Position numbers and translations under genes: made by a program
Source: Theocolax elegans
Taxonomy: Eukaryota; Arthropoda; Insecta; Hymenoptera; Cerocephalidae
Reading direction: 5' to 3'
DNA length: 64,000 bases
Assembly (NCBI GenBank): GCA_026168455.1
Contig: CM047425.1
Location: 2,082,001 to 2,146,000 of the forward strand
Part shown: one piece after another, positions 24,571 to 36,759 of the stretch
How positions within the stretch are numbered: the stretch's first letter is position 1
How the letters are laid out: each line of letters begins with the position of its first letter
The notes under the pieces: generated by a model
What the model was told of the DNA's origin: nothing
The model's input: the letters and a program-made list of their open reading frames with translations, nothing else
Database searches by the model: none

Positions 24571-25018
24571 TAGCGGAGGCTGTGTAAAACACCGAAATGT
24601 ATAATTACAATTCAATTTAGATTATACTGGACAGTCGACATTATAACGTCCAATTTTAATTGTTAAAAATCTACTTTTCAACTTTTCTGCAGCATGTATA
24701 GAAGAATTTTAATTATGTACATAGACACTATGAGAGAGAGAAAGAGAAAGTATGAAATGAGCACGATTAAAAAAGAAATCAATCCATTTTGATATCGGCC
24801 ATATTTTCCTACGACTCCAAATATGAGAAGTATATATATATATATGTAGATAGACAGGATCAAAAAGAAAAAAGAGAAAAGGGGTTGACCCGCCTATAAA
24901 GCGAACGGAACACAAGCAAGAAGTAAAAGGGAAAAAAATGATCGTTGAGCTTAAGCGAGTAGTTGTACACCTATTAAAGGGGTGAACCGAACGAACGGGA
25001 ATCCCGCCCCTTCCTTCG

Positions 25019-25021
<3 letters not shown>

Positions 25022-25095
<74 letters not shown>
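25022..25095. repeat. (CT)n(TA)n microsatellite, unit A
   Basis: CT runs for about 29 bases and TA for about 45. The unit B copy at 29115-29184 has about 30 and 40. Confidence 0.95.
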
Positions 25096-25098
<3 letters not shown>

Positions 25099-25800
25099 TG
25101 CATTACTCTTATATTATACGCACGCGCCATGTACACGTTGCCATATATTGATGCACGCGCGCGCACACATACACTAATAAAATAATTACACACACCGCAC
25201 GTGTACTATAGTTAGCAACACTGTAAAACGCACACTTACATGCAGTATCATTTACATCGGATCGAGTACAATATACAAGTAAATGTTGAACTTGAAACTT
25301 AAAATTGTAAAATATAATAAAATAATTATGTACCAAAGACACAATAATATACATATAGATTTATTAAATAATTAAATATATTTGCGCGGAATTGTGAAGA
25401 TTATATCGTTTATCAGATTATTTACATCTGAATTATATTCCTATTATAATAATGAAAAAAGCTGTACATTGTAAATTATTAGGTAAGCTTTAATAATCGA
25501 CTAACCGCGAGAATTTACATATTGAAAAAAGAAAAACAATGATATTTTTATTACTAATATGTACACGCATATACACATATACACATAATAATAATAATAA
25601 TAATAATATTGTTTTTCTTTTTTATAATTTTTATATAAATTTATCCCGGAAAAATACGACTCGCATTCGTAGCAAAATATATACAAAATATACAGAAAGT
25701 TTTTTTTCTCTGCTGGATAATATGATAGGGTAGATTAATTGTATAAAGTTATGTAATGTACATGTTATTTTGGATAAATAAATAAATAAATATGAGGAGT

Positions 25801-26242
25801 GAGCTCGGCCGTGTGCATACGTACAAGTAATCGCACGCGAACGAGCGAAGAGTAAAAAAAAAGAGAAGAGAAGAGAAGAGAAGTGAAAAGAGAAAGGAAA
25901 GGGGTATTGCGCAATGGGTCTCCGCCTCTCAGCCTATCAAGGAAGAGTCTCCTCTCAATTACGTGGACAGGTGGTTCGTGGAAGGGTTAACGCAAATGAG
26001 GGCACGCGAGACTCTCCGATTGGTCGGACGGTATCCCACTACCACCTCTCCTCCTATTTAACCCAACCACCGGGCCGGCCATTCTGAATTCACCTATACC
26101 CCCCTCTCGGCCGCTTTTTTACTTACTCTCTCTCTCTCTCTCTCTCTTGCACAGTCGCGCGGCGACGCTAATAAGCGAACATATATATATATGTATGCAT
26201 ACTCGTCTATATATCGATTTACCTGTATACAAAAAAAAATGG
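25801..26242 (+). promoter_or_regulatory. Promoter-like CpG-rich block, unit A copy
   Basis: This is the most GC-rich part of the unit. It contains ATTGCGCAAT (25916-25925), a perfect C/EBP-type bZIP palindrome; an inverted CCAAT box CCGATTGG (26016-26023); and TATTTAA (26055-26061), a possible TATA box about 60 bp before (CT)n. Downstream, ATGG at 26239 runs straight into GTGAGC, a possible donor. A transcript start near 26085-26110 is an inference. No coding exon is identified. Confidence 0.4.
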
Positions 26243-27775
26243 GTGAGCTTCTATATATTTCTTCCTTTTATTTTTACATTTTGCCTTTTTTTTGGAGAGG
26301 ATGTGCGTTTGGGAATATAATGTCACCGTACAGCAGTGTTGTTGAATATATTATTTTTACGTGTAAAACTATATATACATACATGTATTCAAAAAGAAAA
26401 AAGTATGGAAGAAAAATATATGACTGTTTACATTTGAAGTTATATTGTTTATAAAAATAACAAAATAAATTATTTATACAAAATTTATATATACGATTAT
26501 ATATGGACAATTTCATATTTTCTTCGTTTATATTTCTTTTTTTATATTGTTAATTAGATTTTTTGATATATGTTGTATTTTACCATATATATCATCACTT
26601 TTATTGGTGACCTTCGTATAAACGATTTTTTTTGAAAAAAAAATCAATAATTAACTTTTATTATCACGTTTTTACCTGCTCTATCTATTTTTAAATATTT
26701 TAAAACATATGTATATATTTCTAAAATACATATTTTGATTAGAGATTTAAAACATTATTGTGACAGTTTCCAACGCGTTCGTTTCATCATTTGTCGTACA
26801 TTATATATTTAATAAATATTCAGCTAGTTTTTAGCCACTTTTTTTAACTATTTACAAATATTACATGAGTTATAGTAAATTTAATCATAATCTATATAGT
26901 CATATATTTAGTTGAAATTACAGTAATATATCAGTCTGTAACTTATTTGCTAGACCATTTTAATCTAAGCTTTTTTCTTATCATATTATTGATTATGTAA
27001 AACCATACTGTTAGTATAACAAAATCGTTCACGTCTCTTTCACTCCTTTCTTAATTTATTTTATTACCATTATCAAAACATCCTCATCATTTTTTCTTAT
27101 CACACTACTTTACGTATACATTATCAAATTTTTAACCACATTTTTCACGGACTTTAAATGTCTTTACCTTACTATACTTTTAACAATCGTTGTCTAATAC
27201 CTATATCTAACCATAAATTTATATTAACCCCCATATGTAATATACACGACATTTCCAGAAACGCAAAAAAAAAATTATTTTTTATTCACGATACATCGCA
27301 ATTAAAAAAAATCCCTTCCAAAAAAATCGAAAAAAATTTCCACAACGCGTCAAGCCATACACGAGCACGACGAACACGCGTCACCGCATCGCGAAAAGGG
27401 GGTGGGTGATTAATGGGCGCCGCGCCACCTTTTCCAAAAATTTGCCCTTTCGGCGCCTGTGTATATATATAAATTCCGGGCCCCAAACACGTTGGTAATC
27501 CTCGAATTAACCGAGTATGCGCGCACGAGCCACCGAGCGTTTCAACACGGACCCGACACACCCATTGTTGCCATCAGTCTTTTTTCTTTTATTTCGAAGG
27601 ATTTTGTTATATACACGAGAAACATTTACATCACCCGAGGGAATATTAAGTATATATACTCATACACATTTATATATATATATACGGAACAGCGATCGAA
27701 GATTTTTCGACTCGGAATTAAAACTAAAATAAATAATTTACTAAATTTTTTTTTTAATTTAAATCTTAAAATTAA

Positions 27776-28192
27776 GAGGCTCTATACCCTCAGCGCCCTC
27801 TAGTCTGAGAAAAATTTTCTTTGTAATATTTAACTAATTCACTAGAGTTAGATTCGAGAAAACTAAGTTTTTCCACGTGTAAAAGGATAAAAAGAATTAT
27901 TTAAATTATGCTTTTGGATAATAATATTAAAAACTGAATGTATGTTTTGTAGAGAAAATCTGACTTGGCTGTGGCGAATAGCAGACGGCTGTAACGCAGT
28001 AACAATTTTTTCTGTACAAAATACGCCTTCAATTTTCTATAATACTGACCAAAGCAATTGTTAGATAAATCTTTATACCATTTATACGTGGGAAAACTTA
28101 ATTTACTTTGCTTTGTCTGTCTTAAATAATCTAAATATTACAAAGAAAATTTTTCTGAGACTAGAGGGCGCTGACGGAGTATACAGCACTCG
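27776..28192. mobile_element. 417-bp MITE with CAGCGCCCTCTAG termini, in unit B
   Basis: This is the duplicate of 24153-24570 carried along by the segmental duplication. The left tip reads GAGGCTCT instead of GAGTGCTCT (TG lost). Confidence 0.8.
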
Positions 28193-28259
28193 TAGCGGAG
28201 GCTGTGTAAAACACCGAAATGTATAATTACAATTCAATTTAGATTATACTGGACAGTCG

Positions 28260-28731
28260 TTAGGTATTGACTCCCGATGAAACGCTTTTTCGCCCATTTC
28301 TTGCACATTTATTGGAATGAGCATAACCCCAAACAAAAGTATTCATTTGTGGGTAATGTTCTAAACAAAATCCGAAGCATGTTGTGAAATTTGTCCCTTT
28401 TACCATTTCCGATCGAGTCCGACGATTGTTTGCGTCGTAGAAACACTCATTTTCAAGATATTTTAACTTTTATAAATTAATCACCAAATTGATCCGAAAC
28501 ATTTTGCAGGCTTGTTCATAGCCTATAATGCGCCAGGTATCCTGCTTACGGAAACTAGTTTTACAACCTTCAAAATATTTAGTCAATCCTAACTTTATAG
28601 TTATTCTATAAATAGCTAGGAATGGTTAAAAACAGCGTTTCATCGCAAGCCCAAAAATAACTTAGTTTTAGCCTATTTCTAGTTTAACTGGCTTGGTACT
28701 GCTCACTAAATGGATTTCAATTCTACTAGGG
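28260..28731 (+). mobile_element. 472-bp insertion private to unit B
   Basis: Unit A reads GGACAGTCG, A, CATTATAACG at this point. Unit B reads GGACAGTCG, 472 bp, CATTATAACG. The inserted piece begins TTAGGTATTGACTCCCG and ends ATTCTACTAGGG. The right end resembles the CTACTAGGG terminus of the 139-bp MITE family, but the left end has no matching inverse. There is no clear target duplication and no reading frame. It is either an asymmetric mobile element or ancestral sequence lost from unit A. Confidence 0.6.
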
Positions 28732-29111
28732 CATTATAACGTCCAATTTTAATTGTTAAAAATCTACTTTTCAACTTTTCTGCAGCATGTATAGAAGAAT
28801 TTTAATTATGTACATAGACACTATGAGAGAGAGAAAGAGAAAGTATGAAATGAGCACGATTAAAAAAGAAATCAATCCATTTTGATATCGGCCATATTTT
28901 CCTACGACTCCAAATATGAGAAGTATATATATATATATGTAGATAGACAGGATCAAAAAGAAAAAAGAGAAAAGGGGTTGACCCGCCTATAAAGCGAACG
29001 GAACACAAGCAAGAAGTAAAAGGGAAAAAAATGATCGTTGAGCTTAAGCGAGTAGTTGTACACCTATTAAAGGGGTGAACCGAACGAACGGGAATCCCGC
29101 CCCTTCCTTCG

Positions 29112-29114
<3 letters not shown>

Positions 29115-29184
<70 letters not shown>
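29115..29184. repeat. (CT)n(TA)n microsatellite, unit B
   Basis: This is a length variant of the microsatellite at 25022-25095. Confidence 0.95.
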
Positions 29185-29187
<3 letters not shown>

Positions 29188-29889
29188 TGCATTACTCTTA
29201 TATTATACGCACGCGCCATGTACACGTTGCCATATATTGATGCACGCGCGCGCACACATACACTAATAAAATAATTACACACACCGCACGTGTACTATAG
29301 TTAGCAACACTGTAAAACGCACACTTACATGCAGTATCATTTACATCGGATCGAGTACAATATACAAGTAAATGTTGAACTTGAAACTTAAAATTGTAAA
29401 ATATAATAAAATAATTATGTACCAAAGACACAATAATATACATATAGATTTATTAAATAATTAAATATATTTGCGCGGAATTGTGAAGATTATATCGTTT
29501 ATCAGATTATTTACATCTGAATTATATTCCTATTATATTGTATAATGAAAAAAAAGCTTGTACATTGTAAATTATTATGTAAACTTTACTAATCGACTAA
29601 CCGCGAGAATTTACATATTGAAAAAAGAAAAACAATGATATTTTTATTACTAATATGTACACGCATATACACATATACACATAATAATAATAATAATAAT
29701 AATAATATTGTTTTTCTTTTTTTATAATTTTTATATAAATTTATCCCGGAAAAATACGACTCGCATTCGTAGCAAAATATATACAAAATATACAGAAAGT
29801 TTTTTTTTCTCTGCTGGATAATATGATAGGGTAGATTAATTGTATAAAGTTATGTAATGTACATGTTATTTTGGATAAATAAATAAATA

Positions 29890-30338
29890 AATATGAGGAG
29901 TGAGCTCGGCCGTGTGCATACGTACAAGTAATCGCACGCGAACGAGCGAAGAGTAAAAAAAAAGAGAAGAGAAGAGAAGAGAAGTGAAAAGAGAAAGGAA
30001 AGGGGTATTGCGCAATGGGTCTCCGCCTCTCAGCCTATCAAGGAAGAGTCTCCTCTCAATTACGTGGACAGGTGGTTCGTGGAAGGGTTAACGCAAATGA
30101 GGGCACGCGAGACTCTCCGATTGGTCGGACGGTATCCCACTACCACCTCTCCTCCTATTTAACCCAACCACCGGGCCGGCCATTCTGAATTCACCTATAC
30201 CCCCCTCTCGGCCGCTTTTTTACTTACTCTCTCTCTCTCTCTCTCTCTTGCACAGTCGCGCGGCGACGCTAATAAGCGAACATATATATATATGTATGCA
30301 TACTCGTCTATATATCGATTTACCTGTATACAAAAAAA
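29890..30338 (+). promoter_or_regulatory. Promoter-like CpG-rich block, unit B copy
   Basis: This copy preserves ATTGCGCAAT at 30007-30016, the inverted CCAAT word at about 30117-30124 and TATTTAA at 30156-30162. The block shows no damage relative to unit A, so if unit A promotes transcription, unit B should too. Confidence 0.4.
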
Positions 30339-31488
30339 ATGGGTGAGCTTCTATATATTTCTTCCTTTTATTTTTACATTTTGCCTTTTTTTTGGAGAGG
30401 ATGTGCGTTTGGGAATATAATGTCACCGTACAGCAGTGTTGTTGAATATATTATTTTTACGTGTAAAACTATATATACATACATGTATTCAAAAAGAAAA
30501 AAGTATGGAAGAAAAATATATGACTGTTTACATTTGAAGTTATATTGTTTATAAAAATAACAAAATAAATTATTTATACAAAATTTATATATACGATTAT
30601 ATATGGACAATTTCATATTTTCTTCGTTTATATTTCTTTTTTTTATATTGTTAATTAGATTTTTTGATATATGTTGTATTTTACCATATATATCATCACT
30701 TTTATTGGTGACCTTCGTATAAACGATTTTTTTTGAAAAAAAAATCAATAATTAACTTTTATTATCACGTTTTTACCTGCTCTATCTATTTTTAAATATT
30801 TTAAAACATATGTATATATTTCTAAAATACATATTTTGATTAGAGATTTAAAACATTATTGTGACAGTTTCCAACGCGTTCGTTTCATCATTTGTCGTAC
30901 ATTATATATTTAATAAATATTCAGCTAGTTTTTAGCCACTTTTTTTTAACTATTTACAAATATTACATGAGTTATAGTAAATTTAATCATAATCTATATA
31001 GTCATATATTTAGTTGAAATTACAGTAATATATCAGTCTGTAACTTATTTGCTAGACCATTTTTAATCTAAGCTTTTTTCTTATCATATTATTGATTATG
31101 TAAAACCATACTGTTAGTATAACAAAATCGTTCACGTCTCTTTCACTCCTTTCTTAATTTATTTTATTACCATTATCAAAACATCCTCATCATTTTTTCT
31201 TATCACACTACTTTACGTATACATTATCAAATTTTTAACCACATTTTTCACGGACTTTAAATGTCTTTACCTTACTATACTTTTAACAATCGTTGTCTAA
31301 TACCTATATCTAACCATAAATTTATATTAACCCCCATATGTAATATACACGACATTTCCAGAAACGCAAAAAAAAATTATTTTTTATTCACGATACATCG
31401 CAATTAAAAAAAATCCCTTCCAAAAAAATCGAAAAAAATTTCCACAACGCGTCAAGCCATACACGAGCACGACGAACACGCGTCACCG

Positions 31489-31916
31489 ATCAACTCGTAC
31501 GTGTCATCGGGAAAACTACCGAATTTTCATCACCGAATATAACACCATCACCGGCAACAAATAATAATAAAAACGAACACGCAAACCTTTTCAAAAAAAA
31601 AAGAAAAAAAGATAAGTATATATATACATTCGCGAAGTTGTATTAATTATCGTGATTATACAGATACACACAGACACAAAAGACAGGTCGAACAAGGGAA
31701 AAGGATGAATCTTGGGATTGGATGCAGGATCACGTAGAGACGTCCGACGACTCTATCGTATCGCGTGTCGACTTTTCAACGGATTTTCTATAATAGACCT
31801 CGATCGTCCCTCTTTCTCATGAATCTACATAGTATATATACCTATACGTGAGATTTTCAGACTGTATATATATATATATATTTAAATCTCGTTTCGATAT
31901 AATATTTTTACGATCT
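31489..31916. other. Spacer after the duplication
   Basis: AC-rich then AT-rich sequence with (TA)n near 31866-31881. No gene is seen. Confidence 0.5.
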
Positions 31917-32460
31917 TGTATATATAATATCGATCGATATAGATCAGTATATTTATACATGTCGAGTAGTTTTATTTTTTGAATTTTTTATTGTGTGTTT
32001 TACATTTGAATTGGAACTTTATCAAGAAGTGACATTTTTTACTTCGCAGCATTGTATATGAAATATGCATGTATAATATCGATCGATAGATCAGTATATA
32101 TAATACATGCAGCAGAATGTGTTTTTTTTTTAAATTGTTTTTAGTGTTTTATATCTAAATTGGAATTTAATTGTAGAAGTGATATTTTTTTATTATAAAT
32201 TGTGTTGTATATATAATACATGTGTGTATAATATATCGATCGATCGATCAGTATATATAATAAATATATTTTGAATTGAATTTTAAATTGGAATTGAAAT
32301 TTAATTGTACAATTACGAAGGAACAACATTTTTTATTATAAAATATGTTGTATTCAATAATATACACATGTACAATATCGATCGATCGATCGATCAGTAT
32401 ATATATGTAGAATGTTTTATTTTTTTTAACTCTTTAATTTCTTGAATTTCAATAAACAGA
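31917..32460 (+). repeat. Four-unit tandem repeat with (ATCG)n cores, unit about 145 bp
   Basis: Each unit starts TTGTATATATAATA, or a variant, then ATCGATCGAT, then CAGTATATATA, then a T-rich part with AATTGGAATTTAATTG and GAAGTGACATTTTTTA. Units begin near 31917, 32051, 32206 and 32347. The ATCG run grows from unit 1 to unit 4 (10, 10, 15 and 19 bases). Confidence 0.75.
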
Positions 32461-33949
32461 TGTCAATATCGAAATCAAATTTTACTCAATATAATATAAT
32501 GATTCCTGCTATCGGGAAAATGTATATTGATTTTCACTCTTGACGTGTGTTTCAATTTTGAAAGTGTGATGTATTATATTACCATCAATTTTCTTTGTCG
32601 AGTGAAAATTTACGTAATTATTTAATTGTTATTATAAAAAAATGATGATCTATTAGAGCAAAAATATATTTCGAGAGTAAAGAGTGAAATGGTTATCATG
32701 AAAAAAAGTATTTTTTTCTCTATTGATAATATGACATTAATTTCGAGGGAAAATTTACCCAATTTGAATATTATAGAATAATAAATGAAATTGTGACCTC
32801 AATATTTCTTTTTCAAGTAAACAAATATCAAGTAAAAAGTGATTCTATTTTTTGAAAAAAAAAATGGTTTATAATTATTCCAGCGAAAATATATGTATTA
32901 AAGAGTTTTCAATTAAAATTAATAAATAAATCTTATTAAAACACGACACTCACCGATATATAAAAATTGATATATAAATATAATTTTTCTTCAATTAAAT
33001 ACACGTACCAACCTACTATATTTCCCTATATACTCTAGCAAACTTTTTAATTTCTTCAAATTGTTTCAAGGCTCGCTCGTAATTCGTTTGCGCGTATTTT
33101 TTCTCAACCATATATATATACATCCTCGGCGTTCCAATCGTAGTCTTACTAATGAAAAAAAAAAAATTATTACGAGCATCATACACATGTAAAGAAAATT
33201 GATTTTTAACCTTGCACAACAAAGTTATAAAGCAATTATCGTAAAATATGCAACGCTCGTATTACAGAATCTTAAAACTGCGGTATTACACAAAAAAAGA
33301 GAAGAAGAAAGAAAGAAATAAAGAGGAGGGATGCATGGAAAGGACAAAGTCCACGTGGCTTCTTTTTTACGACCTTCCACTCTTGTATACTCCCGGTTTT
33401 TCATTTTTCCGAACGGTTCGTCGGCTTTTTCTCTTTGAACCTTTTTTTCCTCTCTCTCTATTCTTTCAACGATATATACCGCGTCGTAACAGCATGTATA
33501 TATAGTGGCCTTTTTCTTTCTCTAATTTTCGCCTCCTCTTATTTTCGAGTTTCCTTCGATAATCGTTTGCGGCTCTCTCGCGCCGAATTACACACGCGGG
33601 TGCATTTGAGATTTTCGCGTCGATTTAATTTGCTAATTTTTTAGATAAAGAATTTTGGGATGAGGAACATGTGTATGTATTTAAATTTTAAAATGTGTGG
33701 ATCGATATTTTTGATTGTTGTGTTAAAATTACCGTGATGTATGTATGTATGTATATATAAGGTATATGGTTATTTCAGCGTATTTACAAAATAAAAATAT
33801 TAAATATTTAAATATTTAAATATTAGATATTTAAATAGTAATTTTAAATATTTTCTGAGTGATTGTATACAAAACTTACTTTCTGCAAGTGTTCGAAAAG
33901 GAAAAATAACTATTTTTATTGTAACGTTTTAATAAATTTGATGTAGCCC
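32461..33949. other. AT-rich spacer with a CT/CpG core near 33.3-33.6 kb
   Basis: No gene can be supported. The minus-strand frame ending at 33016 finishes in a charged stretch (NYERALKQFEEIKKFARVY) but starts in low-complexity sequence and has no splice support. A run of ATTTAAATATTTAAATATT occurs near 33800-33830. Confidence 0.4.
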
Positions 33950-35165
33950 CTCAAAAAAAGCCTATAACCAAAAATTGTTTAACCAAACAGCAAAATTGTA
34001 ATTGTATCCAAACAATCCAAAAACCCTACGTATCGAAACAATCCTTTATGAAAATGAAAACCTAACGAAACATTGATCTCTCAATAACAATAAAATTTAA
34101 ATTACCAAACAATATCCAACACTATTTGAATAATACACCTGAATTAATTTTTTTACATATCCAATCGTACCTTTCTCAAAAAAGAAGAAAATGTAATCAA
34201 CTATACGTACACGCAATCCAAAGAAAGTTTCCTCAACAAAAGGACCTAACTAAATATCAGTCACACAAACAATAAAATTGTAATAATCAAACAATCTAAA
34301 CTATTTGATAAAAGTCAAACCTAATAAGTTACATAAACCTTTTTGAAAAAAACCTAACCATAAATATCAGTGTATTAAACAACAAAATTCTAATTGTCAA
34401 ATAATTGCAACCACACACAATAATATTCAAACATAATCTTTTACTTATCCAATTAAAATTTTTATCGAAAGTAAATAATAAACCTAACCAAATATCAATA
34501 ATCGAAACAATAAAATTGAAATCATCAAACAAATCAAACTATGTGAACAAACTTGTAAAAAGAAATTAAACAAAAAATGAGTCACTCAAAAAACAAAATT
34601 CTATTTGTTAAACATCCGAAATCCCTTAACATCAACCAAACCTAACTTACATATCCAATGTAAACAATCTACAAACAAAAAAATCTAACCTTAAGTAAGA
34701 GAAAATGTCAAACAAACAAAATCACTTAACAACACCCAAGTCTAACCTATGCATATAACCAATTAAAATCTTCCTCCAAACCGAAAAAACCTAACCAATT
34801 ATGAGTAACATAATCAAGAGAACTCTAATTGTAAAATAATCAAAGCCACGCAATAATATTCAAACCTAACACATCCAATTAAAACCTTTCTCTAAACCAA
34901 AAAAATAACCTAACCAACTACGAGTAACTTAATCAAGAGAATTCTAATTGTTAACTAACAAAACCACTTAACAACGCCCAAACCTAACTTATGCACCAAA
35001 CGAAACCTAACCAAACCTGAATAACTCACACAACACTCGTACCAATAAAAAAAATTATACAAAAGACACAACCTATAGTAACCCAACACAAAAACAATAA
35101 AACGTAAATAACCAAAAGAAAACTCAAAAAATCTATTGCAACCTATATACAACCTAATTTACGCA
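33950..35165. repeat. Degenerate A/C-rich array, unit about 60-90 bp
   Basis: AAACCTAACCAAATATCAAT, AACAATAAAATTGTAATT and CAAACAATC recur throughout in a fixed order. The plus strand is rich in A and C and very poor in G, with CCTAACC about every 80 bp. Copies are too diverged for exact borders. The bias ends at the CpG-rich core near 35.4 kb. Confidence 0.6.
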
Positions 35166-36060
35166 CACGCATATTCCAAACAAACCATCGTCCCTAACAA
35201 TAAAAAAAAATCGTCTCCGTTATAAAACGCGACACACATCCTTATCCGCACCCGCAGCAAAGAGAATAAAAAAAAAGGGAAGGTGAAATCGGTCTCTTTT
35301 ACGAGGTACACACGCACACGAACGAGTACACACACGCACTCTCGCGATGGAAAATAAAAGAGAGAAAAGAAGAAGAAGGAGGAGGAGGAGAGGCACGAGC
35401 CGATAAAACGATTCCACACACACATGTGAAAAACACGTGGGGTGGGGGGGATCAACGCAGCAGCCTGTTGCTGACGGTCGCGTGCTGCGCACGAGCGCCG
35501 CGCTTTTATTCTCCTCTTCTCTTCTTCCTCGTCGGTAAAAAAAAAAAAAAAATACGAGGGAGGCTGCGATGACGCGTGCCGCGTTGCATTGTACGTTCTA
35601 TATGTGTAGAGAGGGAGCGGGTTGCCTTTTAATTCCTTTTTTCCACGTTTCAGGTATTTTTCAACGGTTTCTCCTTCTTTTTTTTTTACTTCTCTTGTTG
35701 GCTGATCGACGAGGAGGGAAGCGACTCGATGTGGTTAACGATTTGCTTTATGTGTGTGTGTATATATATAGGTATATATATGTATGTACTCGACTTTTTA
35801 GTTTTGTTCGATTTTTCTTCTTTTCTTTTTATTCTTTTCTAATTGTCGAAGGTGTGGGCGTACGAATTCTCTTTTGAATAATTTCTTTTTCTCTCCTTGC
35901 GGTTTTGTATATATTGTTCATTATTTTTTTAATTAATTTATTTCAACCATTCATAGCATCACCTCGAAATACCGAAAATACGAATGATTTTTTAATTAGT
36001 TTAATTATTTTTAATTATTTGTTGCAAAACGTGTAAATAGTAATTTTCGTTCAATAAATT
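35166..36060. other. CpG-rich core with a strand-composition switch
   Basis: The GC-richest point is 35430-35505 (GGGGTGGGGGGGATC, GCTGCGCACGAGCGCCGCGC). To the left the plus strand is A/C-rich and to the right it is T/G-rich. A promoter, possibly divergent, is plausible. Frames here are low-complexity (RSSSSSF on one strand, LLLFFLL on the other). I see no splice-supported exon. Confidence 0.4.
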
Positions 36061-36160
36061 CAGTCATGCTGAAGAAGTCTGCAAACCTGGCAGACGGAAC
36101 GTTGCGTACTTAAATAAATAAATGATTCAATAATAATAAATAATAAATAATAAATAAATG
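36061..36160 (+). repeat. Hammerhead-like motif with an AAATAAATAAA tail
   Basis: CTGAAGA (36069-36075) is followed by a perfect 6-bp hairpin, GTCTGC (36077-36082) with GCAGAC (36090-36095), then GGAACGTTGC. This matches the hammerhead core order CTGAnGA, stem II, GAA. A TAAATAAATAAAT tail follows at 36111. This is the best-formed of four such motifs. Penelope-like elements carry hammerheads next to their termini; the assignment is an inference. Confidence 0.5.
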
Positions 36161-36759
36161 TTTGGCCCTCAACAATCAACAATTTACCAACACGGAAAAT
36201 TCGAATATTTTTCATTTTGAAATTTTCGTAATTTATACTTATATCCAAAAAATAATCAGCGTTTTTAATAAGTTATACTTTACTTAATTATTACAATATC
36301 CATTTTTCATTACAAATATAAATTCGATATTATTATTCGAAGGGGTAAATTACATCGATCGTTATCAATAAACATTTTTTTCGGTATAAAATGAAATTTT
36401 AGAACCTATAAAATAAGTGTTTCTAATCTCAAAATAACAAAAAAAAATTCATTTTAATATTTTAATAAATAATGTTTCACGATTTTAATAATAAATAATA
36501 TTTTAATATTTTTAAACTAAAAATAAAAATTTTTTCAAGAAATTGGAATATCGCTACTGTACACACAAATTGTTAATTATTACACGAAATTGAAACCATC
36601 TCTATATATATTTTAATAATCAATTTTACGTCCTAAAATATTTAGGTCAGATTTCTTAACTGTCTAACAAAATCGATTTTCTAAAGCATATAGTTATTTA
36701 AAAAAGCACATACTATTTTTCCGGTATAAAATTGCAATTTTCGCTGTATAACCTGTAAA
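36161..36759. other. AT-rich spacer left of the palindromic transposon
   Basis: No gene is seen. It ends in CTGTATAACCTGTAAA, the last AAA being the possible target duplication. Confidence 0.5.

Larger units (their letters stand above)
23756..27384 (+). repeat. Tandem segmental duplication, unit A (3629 bp)
   Basis: The unit begins CGCATCGCGAAAA and ends ACACGCGTCACC. It is followed directly by unit B, which begins with the same words. The two match along their whole length apart from small indels, microsatellite length changes and one large insertion in unit B. Contents in order are a CpG-rich start, a MITE (24153), (CT)n(TA)n (25022), (AAT)n (25588), an AATA tail (25776), a promoter-like block (25801-26240) and a long AT-rich tail. 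Reading frames shared by both units are not coding-like. Confidence 0.9.
27385..31488 (+). repeat. Tandem segmental duplication, unit B (4104 bp)
   Basis: This is a second copy of 23756-27384 in direct orientation, head to tail. It differs by a 472-bp private insertion (28260-28731), a shorter (TA)n, one more AAT unit and scattered 1-4 base indels. The right boundary lies where CGCGTCACCG is followed by unrelated ATCAACTCGTACG. High similarity implies a recent event, and the private differences argue against a simple assembly duplication. Confidence 0.9.

Noticed and set aside
33016..33222. Minus-strand frame ending in NYERALKQFEEIKKFARVY
   Set aside because: The charged end looks protein-like, but the rest is low-complexity, there is no acceptor or donor support and no recognised domain.
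34700..35000. Telomere-like CCTAACC words
   Set aside because: They are spaced about 80 bp apart within a degenerate unit, not consecutive (CCTAA)n telomere repeats.
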